A model generated the notes under the pieces. That model searched no databases. It saw only the letters and a list, made by a program, of their open reading frames with translations, and had not been told where the DNA came from. Shown one piece after another: positions 58,491 through 64,000 of a stretch of DNA of 64,000 bases; position 1 is the stretch's first letter, and each line of letters begins with the position of its first letter. This stretch comes from Oscillospiraceae bacterium (GTDB lineage: Bacteria; Bacillota; Clostridia; Oscillospirales; Oscillospiraceae), in assembly GCA_020025305.1 (NCBI GenBank), contig JAHHSG010000003.1, positions 1-64,000 of the forward strand, read 5' to 3'. Both the position numbers and the translations under genes were made by a program.

Positions 58491-59036
58491 TTACTTCTTA
58501 GCGCCAGTCTTACCAACCTTGCGGCGGATGACTTCATCAACATACTTAATGCCCTTACCCTTATAAGGCTCGGGAGGACGCTTCTCGCGGACCTCGGCCG
58601 CAAACTGGCCGACCATCTGCTTATCTGTACCGGAGATGACGATCTTATTAGGACCGGGGACATCAATGGTAATGCCATCCACCTCGGGAACGATGACCTG
58701 ATGAGAGAAACCGATGTTCATCACCAGATTCTTGCCCTCCTTGGCGACACGGAAGCCGACACCGTTCACTTCCAGCTCCTTCTTGAAGCCTTCGCTAACA
58801 CCCACAACCATGTTGTTTAACAGAGCGCGGGTCATGCCATGCAGAGCGCGGTGCTCTTTGTCGTCACTGGGACGCTTTACCAGGATGGTGTTGCCCTCCT
58901 GCTCAATCAGCATTTCGGGATTCAGGTTTTTCACCAGAGTGCCCTTGGGGCCCTTGACGGTAACCACATTGCCGGCGGCCACATTGACCTCAACACCGGC
59001 GGGAACGGTAATGGGCATTCTACCAATTCTAGACAT
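58491..59036 (-). CDS. rplF: 50S ribosomal protein L6
   Basis: This 181-residue protein starts MSRIGRMPITVPAGVEV and contains the C-terminal signature PEPYKGKGIKYVDEVIRRKVGK. Normal length. Confidence 0.98.
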   Translation of the reverse strand: MSRIGRMPITVPAGVEVNVAAGNVVTVKGPKGTLVKNLNPEMLIEQEGNTILVKRPSDDKEHRALHGMTRALLNNMVVGVSEGFKKELEVNGVGFRVAKEGKNLVMNIGFSHQVIVPEVDGITIDVPGPNKIVISGTDKQMVGQFAAEVREKRPPEPYKGKGIKYVDEVIRRKVGKTGAKK

Positions 59037-59051
59037 TGTTCAATACCCTCC

Positions 59052-59450
59052 TTACCACACAAATGCCAGGACTTCGCCGCCGACGTGAGCTGCGCGAGCA
59101 GCCTTATCGGTCATGACGCCCTTGGACGTAGAGATGATTGCGATGCCGAGACCGCGCAGCACGCGGGGCAGCTCGTCAGCGCCGACATAGACGCGCAGAC
59201 CGGGCTTGGACACGCGGCGCAGGCCGGAGATGACCTTCTCCTTGCCGGCGTTGTACTTCAGGGTGATGTGGATCATACCCTGAGGGCCGTCGTCCAGCAC
59301 CTGGAAGGACTTGATATAGCCCTCATCCAGCAGGATCTGAGCAATGCTCTTCTTCATGTTGGAAGCGGGAACGTCGACGGTCTCATGCTTTGCATTGTTT
59401 GCGTTGCGGATACGGGTCAGCATATCAGCAACAGGGTCAGTGATGTGCAT
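59052..59450 (-). CDS. rpsH: 30S ribosomal protein S8
   Basis: This 132-residue protein begins MHITDPVADMLTRIRNANNAKH and ends with the GIAIISTSKGVMTDKAARAAHVGGEVLAFVW block. It has AGGAGG before its start but is separated from rpsZ by an unusual 185-bp structured spacer. Confidence 0.98.
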   Translation of the reverse strand: MHITDPVADMLTRIRNANNAKHETVDVPASNMKKSIAQILLDEGYIKSFQVLDDGPQGMIHITLKYNAGKEKVISGLRRVSKPGLRVYVGADELPRVLRGLGIAIISTSKGVMTDKAARAAHVGGEVLAFVW

Positions 59451-59459
59451 TTAAATATC

Positions 59460-59630
59460 CTCCTAATTTAGAGTTACGGTCGTCTGACCGTTGAGGCAGC
59501 GAGGTATCACTGATAATTTACTGCACCGTCCGTCGGGTCGGTGTCTAATTACCAGTGACCTTTCGCCATCCTTTTATACACAGGAGCTTTGGCCCCTATT
59601 GTATCGTACGTTGTAACCCTTGCGGGTCGG
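59460..59630 (-). ncRNA. stem-loop-rich spacer between rpsZ and rpsH (candidate structured RNA)
   Basis: Four hairpins lie in a row: ACGGTC/GACCGT (59476-59491); a long stem GGT-CACTG-TAATT with AATTA-CAGTG-ACC (59503-59519 with 59547-59560) enclosing CACCG/CGGTG (59524-59543); AGGAGC/GCCCCT (59582-59597); and ACCC/GGGT (59616-59627, minus-strand loop GCAA). No coding frame. Elsewhere in this operon spacers are 1-85 bp. It is transcribed with the operon and could be a leader-type regulator for rpsH and later genes, or an inserted repeat. Confidence 0.5.
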
Positions 59631-59635
59631 GTGAT

Positions 59636-59821
59636 TTACCAGGAAGCCTTGCGGACACCGGGGATCTCGCCCTTGTAAGCCAGAGTGCGGAAGCACACAC
59701 GGCACACGCCATAGTCACGCAGGTAAGCGTGGGGACGGCCGCAGAGCTTGCAGCGGTTGTACTTACGGGTGGAGAACTTAGCGGGAGCCTGCTGCTTCAG
59801 AATCATAGACTTCTTTGCCAT
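59636..59821 (-). CDS. rpsZ: 30S ribosomal protein S14, zinc-binding type Z
   Basis: This 61-residue protein (MAKKSMILKQQAPAKFSTRK onward) has the zinc knuckle CKLCGRPHAYLRDYGVCRVC. The start at 59821 follows AAGGAGA; upstream in-frame codons lie in the rplE-proximal spacer. Confidence 0.97.
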   Translation of the reverse strand: MAKKSMILKQQAPAKFSTRKYNRCKLCGRPHAYLRDYGVCRVCFRTLAYKGEIPGVRKASW

Positions 59822-59837
59822 TGTTTTCTCCTTTTCC

Positions 59838-60377
59838 TTAGCGCTCGAAGGGAGCACCGACCAGGGTCAGCAGCTCGCGGGCTTCTTCATCGGTCTTAGC
59901 GGTGGTGCAGATAACCACGTCCATACCACGGATCTTGTCGATCTTATCGTAGTCGATTTCGGGGAAGATCAGCTGCTCCTTCAGACCCAGAGCATAGTTG
60001 CCGCGGCCGTCGAAGGCGTTGGCGCTGATGCCGCGGAAGTCACGAACACGGGGCAGAGCCACGTTGAACAGACGATCCAGGAACTCCCACATCTTCTCGC
60101 CGCGCAGAGTGACCTTTGCACCAACGGGCATGCCCTCACGCAGCTTGAAGTTAGCCACGGACTTCTTGGCCACGGTGATCTGAGCCTTCTGGCCGGTGAT
60201 GGCACTCAGATCTTTCACCACGGCGTCCAGCACCTTGGCATTCTCACGAGCCTCGCCGCAGCCCACATTCACGACAACCTTGTCGATCTTGGGGATCTGC
60301 ATGACGCTCTTGTAGCCGAACTTCTTAAAGAGAGCAGGAGCTACTTCCTCGGTATACTTTACTTTCAGTCTAGCCAT
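59838..60377 (-). CDS. rplE: 50S ribosomal protein L5
   Basis: This 179-residue 5S rRNA-binding protein contains KIDKVVVNVGCGEARENAK and RGMDVVICTTAKTDEEARELL. Standard place between rplX and rpsZ. Confidence 0.98.
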   Translation of the reverse strand: MARLKVKYTEEVAPALFKKFGYKSVMQIPKIDKVVVNVGCGEARENAKVLDAVVKDLSAITGQKAQITVAKKSVANFKLREGMPVGAKVTLRGEKMWEFLDRLFNVALPRVRDFRGISANAFDGRGNYALGLKEQLIFPEIDYDKIDKIRGMDVVICTTAKTDEEARELLTLVGAPFER

Positions 60378-60393
60378 GTTCTACTCTCCTTTC

Positions 60394-60708
60394 TTAAAGA
60401 GCGGCGCCGCACTTCTTGCAAATGCGGGTCTTCTTGCCGTCTTCGATCTTATAGGCAATCCGAGTGCCCTTGCCGCACTTGGGGCAGACAACCTGCACCT
60501 TGCTGGCATACAGAGCAGCCTCGCGCTTGACGATGCCGCCCTCCTCGCCCTGACGGCGGGGCTTGACGTGGCAGGTCACCATGTTGACGCCTTCCACCAC
60601 CACCTTGGCTTCGCTGGGGATGGTGCCCAGCACCTTACCCTGCTTGCCCTTGTCCTTGCCGGACAGAACGACGACAGTGTCGTTCTTCTTGATCTTCAGA
60701 TTATTCAT
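60394..60708 (-). CDS. rplX: 50S ribosomal protein L24
   Basis: This 104-residue protein has an N-terminal KOW motif (VVVLSGKDKGKQGKVLGTIP) and a C-terminal Cys4 cluster (CPKCGKGTRIAYKIEDGKKTRICKKCG), the zinc-type L24. The start is at 60708 after GGAGGGCCGGAG. Confidence 0.97.
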   Translation of the reverse strand: MNNLKIKKNDTVVVLSGKDKGKQGKVLGTIPSEAKVVVEGVNMVTCHVKPRRQGEEGGIVKREAALYASKVQVVCPKCGKGTRIAYKIEDGKKTRICKKCGAAL

Positions 60709-60722
60709 TCTCCGGCCCTCCA

Positions 60723-61091
60723 TCAAATAACTTCGGGAGCCAGGGACAGGATCTTCATGTAATCCTTGTCGCGCAGCTCACGAGCAACGGGCCCAAAGAT
60801 ACGGGTACCTCTGGGGTTATGGTCATCCTTGATCAGAACGGCAGCGTTGTCATCGAAACGAACATAGGTACCGTCTGCACGGCGAACACCCTTGGCGCTG
60901 CGGACGATAACAGCCTTAACCACTTCGCCCTTCTTCACCTGGCCGCCGGGAGCGGACTTACGCACGGAAGCCACGATCACATCACCGATGTTACCGTACT
61001 TACGGCTGGAACCGCCCAGAACGCGGATGCACTTAATTTCCTTGGCGCCGGTATTATCGGCAACCTTCAGATAAGACTCTTGCTGAATCAT
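60723..61091 (-). CDS. rplN: 50S ribosomal protein L14
   Basis: This 122-residue protein begins MIQQESYLKVADNTGAKEI and has the signature VRSAKGVRRADGTYVRFDDNA. Normal. Confidence 0.98.
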   Translation of the reverse strand: MIQQESYLKVADNTGAKEIKCIRVLGGSSRKYGNIGDVIVASVRKSAPGGQVKKGEVVKAVIVRSAKGVRRADGTYVRFDDNAAVLIKDDHNPRGTRIFGPVARELRDKDYMKILSLAPEVI

Positions 61092-61106
61092 ACTTGCGGC
61101 ACCTCC

Positions 61107-61370
61107 TTACTTAGCCTTCTCAACGATCTCGACTACGCGCCATCTCTTGTCCTTGGACAGGGGGCGAGTCTCCATCACTTTTACGACGTCGCCTACGCCG
61201 CAGGTGTTCTGCTCATCGTGAGCCTTCAGCTTATAGGTACGGCCGACGATCTTCTTATACAGAGGATGGGCCACGCGGTCCTCGATGGCCACGACCACGG
61301 TCTTGTCCATCTTGTCGGACACGACCTTACCCACTCTGGTCTTGCGGGAGGAAATTCTCTTCTCTTCCAT
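61107..61370 (-). CDS. rpsQ: 30S ribosomal protein S17
   Basis: This 87-residue protein (MEEKRISSRKTRVGKVVSDK onward) has the OB-fold signature GVGDVVKVMETRPLSKDKRWRV. The start at 61370 follows AAGGAGGAG, one base after the rpmC stop. Confidence 0.97.
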   Translation of the reverse strand: MEEKRISSRKTRVGKVVSDKMDKTVVVAIEDRVAHPLYKKIVGRTYKLKAHDEQNTCGVGDVVKVMETRPLSKDKRWRVVEIVEKAK

Positions 61371-61371
61371 T

Positions 61372-61563
61372 TTAGTTCTCCTCCTTTTCACGGATAACGG
61401 TCTTTACGCGGGCAATATCACGCTTGGTTTCAGCGATCTTGAGAGGATTGTCCAGCTGATTGGTTGCGTGCTGCATACGCAGGAAGAACAAATCCTTCTT
61501 CAGGGAGTCGAGCTTTTCATTGAGCTGCTCAACGCTCATTGCACGTACTTCAGTTGCCTTCAT
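61372..61563 (-). CDS. rpmC: 50S ribosomal protein L29
   Basis: This 63-residue helical protein (MKATEVRAMSVEQLNEKL onward) lies near the peptide exit. The start at ATG 61563 is one base after the rplP stop; a GTG at 61572 would overlap rplP. Confidence 0.96.
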   Translation of the reverse strand: MKATEVRAMSVEQLNEKLDSLKKDLFFLRMQHATNQLDNPLKIAETKRDIARVKTVIREKEEN

Positions 61564-61564
61564 C

Positions 61565-61999
61565 TCATTCACCTACTTCCTGGGCTTCGAGATCCTCGCG
61601 CTTGACGATCTTGGTCTTGATGGGCAGCTTGTGGCTGGCCAGACGCAGAGCCTCGCGAGCGACCTCTTCGGAAACACCGGCAATCTCAAACATGACACGG
61701 CCGGGCTTAACTACTGCAACCCAATACTCGGGGGAACCCTTACCGGAACCCATGCGGGTCTCAGCGGGCTTCTCAGTGATGGGCTTATCGGGGAAGATCT
61801 TGATCCAGACCTTACCGCCACGCTTGGTATAACGAGTCATGGCGATACGGGCGGCTTCGATCTGATTGCTGGTGATCCATGCGGGCTCAACAGCAACGAG
61901 GCCAAAATCACCGTAAGTGACTGTGTTGCCTCTCGTGGCCTTACCGGTGAGGCGGCCACGGTGTACTCTGCGGTACTTAACTCTCTTAGGCAGAAGCAT
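61565..61999 (-). CDS. rplP: 50S ribosomal protein L16
   Basis: This 144-residue protein starts MLLPKRVKYRRVHRGRLTGK and contains RYTKRGGKVWIKIFPDKPIT. Its ATG shares one base with the rpsC stop (TAATG). Confidence 0.98.
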   Translation of the reverse strand: MLLPKRVKYRRVHRGRLTGKATRGNTVTYGDFGLVAVEPAWITSNQIEAARIAMTRYTKRGGKVWIKIFPDKPITEKPAETRMGSGKGSPEYWVAVVKPGRVMFEIAGVSEEVAREALRLASHKLPIKTKIVKREDLEAQEVGE

Positions 62000-62823
62000 T
62001 ACTGAGCGCCTCCTTCTCTCTTATCTGCAGGCTTGCGGAAACCGCCCTGACGGGGGCCACGGTCACGGTTGAAACCGTTCTGGCCATCGCGGCGGAAACC
62101 GCCACGGCGATCGCCGTCACGGCGGCCGCGGCGCTCACGGCGCTCCTGATAGGGCTTGCTGGTATCCAGGGTACGGGGGGTGGTACGCAGGGCCTGGCTG
62201 AGGATCTCGCCCTTGTACACCCAGACCTTCACGCCGATGCGGCCGAAGGTGGTAGCAGCCTCTGCAAAGCCGTAATCGATATCGGCACGCAGGGTCTGCA
62301 GAGGAATGGTACCGTCGTGATAGTGCTCGTTACCGGCAATCTCACGGCCGCCCAGACGACCGCTGCAGCTGACCTTGATGCCCTTGGCGCCGCTGCGCAT
62401 AGCGCGGCCCATGGCATTCTTCATAGCGCGGCGGTGGGAGATACGCTTCTCCAGCTGAGCAGCGATGTTCTCGGCCACCAGCTGCGCATCCATATCAGGG
62501 TTACGAACCTCGACGATGTTCAGCTTTACAGTCTTGCCGATCAGCTTCTCAACGCTCTTGCGATACTCCTCGATCTGCACACCACCCTTACCGATGACAA
62601 CACCGGGACGGGCCACATGCAGGTAAATGGTCACAACTTCGTTGCTGCGCTCAATCTCAATCTTAGAGACTCCGGCGGCATACAGAAGCTTCTTCAGATA
62701 AACGCGGATCTTGTGGTCTTCGACCAACAGATCGCCGACCTTCTCATTGCTGGCATACCAACGGGAATCCCAGTCTTTGATGACGCCCACGCGCATGCCG
62801 TGGGGATTAACTTTCTGTCCCAT
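61999..62823 (-). CDS. rpsC: 30S ribosomal protein S3 with extended Arg/Gly tail
   Basis: This protein is 274 residues against the usual 210-230. The KH domain (VIGKGGVQIEEYRKSVEKLIGK) and C-terminal domain (GRLGGREIAGNEHYHDGTIPL, VGVKVWVYKGE-like segment) are normal. The last 45 or so residues form a low-complexity tail rich in Arg, Gly and Asp (RRERRGRRDGDRRGGFRRDG onward), resembling RGG RNA-binding repeats. S3 lines the mRNA entry channel, so the tail would project into solvent there. Confidence 0.97.
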   Translation of the reverse strand: MGQKVNPHGMRVGVIKDWDSRWYASNEKVGDLLVEDHKIRVYLKKLLYAAGVSKIEIERSNEVVTIYLHVARPGVVIGKGGVQIEEYRKSVEKLIGKTVKLNIVEVRNPDMDAQLVAENIAAQLEKRISHRRAMKNAMGRAMRSGAKGIKVSCSGRLGGREIAGNEHYHDGTIPLQTLRADIDYGFAEAATTFGRIGVKVWVYKGEILSQALRTTPRTLDTSKPYQERRERRGRRDGDRRGGFRRDGQNGFNRDRGPRQGGFRKPADKREGGAQ

Positions 62824-62840
62824 AAAACTGTCTCCTCCCT

Positions 62841-63176
62841 TTAGTCTTTCTCAGCGACCGCCAGGGTCACGTGAGAAGTTCTCTTGTTAATGCGATAGGC
62901 ACGGCCCTGGGCGCGGGGCATCATTCTCTTCAGAATGGGGCCGGGGGTGGCGAACACCTCGCTGACTACCAGCTTCTCAACATCCATCTGGAAGTTGTTC
63001 TCAGCGTTAGCCACAGCGCTCTTCAAGAGCTTCATCAGGGGCTCAGAGGCAGCCTTGGGGGTCTGCATCAGAATTGCCATTGCGGTCTGCACATCCTTGC
63101 CGCGGATCAGATCGCAAACGATCTGGATCTTACGGGGAGAGATGCGGACATATCTCAAATAAGCTTTAGCTTCCAT
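62841..63176 (-). CDS. rplV: 50S ribosomal protein L22
   Basis: This 111-residue protein (MEAKAYLRYVRISPRKIQIV onward) has the exit-tunnel loop MPRAQGRAYRINKRTSHVT. I use the ATG at 63176; an ATG four codons earlier abuts the AGGAGG site. Confidence 0.96.
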   Translation of the reverse strand: MEAKAYLRYVRISPRKIQIVCDLIRGKDVQTAMAILMQTPKAASEPLMKLLKSAVANAENNFQMDVEKLVVSEVFATPGPILKRMMPRAQGRAYRINKRTSHVTLAVAEKD

Positions 63177-63196
63177 TGTATTCTGCATCCTCCTTC

Positions 63197-63460
63197 TTAC
63201 TTAGACTTGGTGTGACCGCGGAAGGTACGAGTGGGAGCGAATTCGCCCAGCTTGTGACCCACCATGTCCTCCTGCACGTAGACAGGCACATGACGGCGGC
63301 CATCGTGAACTGCGATGGTGTGACCAACGAAAGAGGGGAAGATGGTGGAGCTGCGGCTCCAGGTCTTCAGCACGCTCTTCTCACCGGTCTTGTTCATTTC
63401 TTCAACCCGCTTGATGAGCTCAGGGGCAACATACGGGCCTTTTTTAACAGATCTGCTCAT
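63197..63460 (-). CDS. rpsS: 30S ribosomal protein S19
   Basis: This 87-residue protein begins MSRSVKKGPYVAPELIKRVEE and has the signature TIAVHDGRRHVPVYVQEDMVGHKLGEF. Normal. Confidence 0.98.
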   Translation of the reverse strand: MSRSVKKGPYVAPELIKRVEEMNKTGEKSVLKTWSRSSTIFPSFVGHTIAVHDGRRHVPVYVQEDMVGHKLGEFAPTRTFRGHTKSK

Positions 63461-63474
63461 ATTAACTTGCCTCC

Positions 63475-64000
63475 TTACTTCTCATTACGACGCTTGACAA
63501 TAAACTTGTCAGTCTGGTTCTTCTTCTTACGAGTCTTGTAACCCAGAGCCGGCTTACCCCAGGGGGTAACAGGGCCGGGACGACCGACGGGGCTCTTGCC
63601 CTCACCACCGCCGTGGGGGTGATCGCAGGGGTTCATGACGCTACCGCGAACGGCAGGACGCCAACCCATGTGACGCTTACGGCCAGCCTTACCAAGCTGG
63701 ATGTTCTCGTGCTCAATATTGCCGACCTGACCGATGCAGGCCTTGCAGTTAACACGGATGATGCGAACCTCGCCGGAAGGCATACGGATCTGGGCCTTCT
63801 CGCCCTCCTTAGCCATCAGCTGAGCGAAAGCACCAGCGGAGCGAACCAGCTGAGCGCCCTTGCCGGGATGCATCTCAATGTTGTGGATCACGGTACCAAC
63901 AGGAATGTTGGCCAGGGGCAGGCAGTTACCGGGCTTGATATCGGCAGCTGCGGAGGACAGAACCTTGTCGCCTGCCTTCAGGCCGACAGGAGCGATGATG
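63475..64000 (-). CDS. rplB: 50S ribosomal protein L2, 5' part outside the window
   Basis: The frame is open to the window edge and encodes the C-terminal 174 residues of L2 (IIAPVGLKAGDKVLSS at the edge, PLANIPVGTVIHNIEM, then the peptidyl-transferase-proximal HPHGGGEGKSPVGRPGPVTPWG). About 100 residues are missing. The internal Met near 63891 is not a start. Confidence 0.97.
   Translation of the reverse strand, partial: IIAPVGLKAGDKVLSSAAADIKPGNCLPLANIPVGTVIHNIEMHPGKGAQLVRSAGAFAQLMAKEGEKAQIRMPSGEVRIIRVNCKACIGQVGNIEHENIQLGKAGRKRHMGWRPAVRGSVMNPCDHPHGGGEGKSPVGRPGPVTPWGKPALGYKTRKKKNQTDKFIVKRRNEK

Overview
The window looks like a chromosomal segment of a strictly anaerobic gut Firmicute of the Oscillospiraceae/Ruminococcaceae type (Clostridia). 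The signs are a glycyl radical enzyme, a bile salt hydrolase, an RpoN regulon, a BceRS-BceAB-like peptide-response module, a zinc-type ribosomal protein S14, a KOW-domain gene between map and infA, moderately high GC, and many TTGACA/TATAAT-type promoters with GGAGG ribosome sites. The genus cannot be settled from the sequence alone.

Layout. 0-12.4 kb is a sugar-catabolic island. A mannose-6-phosphate isomerase-like gene diverges from an activase, glycyl radical enzyme and FGGY (sedoheptulokinase-like) kinase operon. A facing operon encodes a ribose-type ABC importer, a D-lyxose/D-mannose isomerase and a fructokinase, and an aldose epimerase follows. The control regions of the two operons share a TTGTCAATT/AATTGACAA inverted repeat fused to the -35 boxes, so they probably form one regulon. 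12.4-14.4 kb holds six tRNA genes, an amidotransferase and a small Smr-type gene. 14.5-26 kb is housekeeping: ftsK and uppP, then one long operon of rRNA methyltransferase, dprA, topA, trmFO, plsX, acpP and rnc.

26-36.4 kb is accessory. It has a complete bile salt hydrolase, a membrane TrkA-C protein and a four-gene antimicrobial-peptide sensing and export module with a BceR-like box. Next comes a zone of small genes broken by several frameshifts (one caused by an exact 10-bp tandem duplication), then an XRE membrane regulator, a non-coding stretch that looks like structured RNA, and uridine phosphorylase. 36.5-46.5 kb centres on diamino acids: dapF, a dicarboxylate/amino-acid symporter, an L,D-transpeptidase lipoprotein, lysA and a D-cysteine desulfhydrase-like enzyme. 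They lie beside a sigma-54 activator and rpoN itself. A sigma-54 promoter precedes dapF, with repeated activator-site candidates about 160-210 bp upstream.

46.6-50.7 kb carries an isochorismatase-like hydrolase behind lexA, then secG, a polysaccharide deacetylase and a zinc-ribbon membrane protein. 50.7-64 kb is the 3' two-thirds of the S10-spc-alpha ribosomal operon on the minus strand, from rplB (cut by the window edge) to rplQ, including secY, adk, map, infA and rpoA. It is normally packed except for a 185-bp stem-loop-rich insert between rpsZ and rpsH.

The least familiar biology is the divergent glycyl radical enzyme operon, whose radical loop reads R-I-H-G-T instead of R-V-x-G-Y, together with its shared operator. 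The sigma-54 diamino-acid cluster is second.
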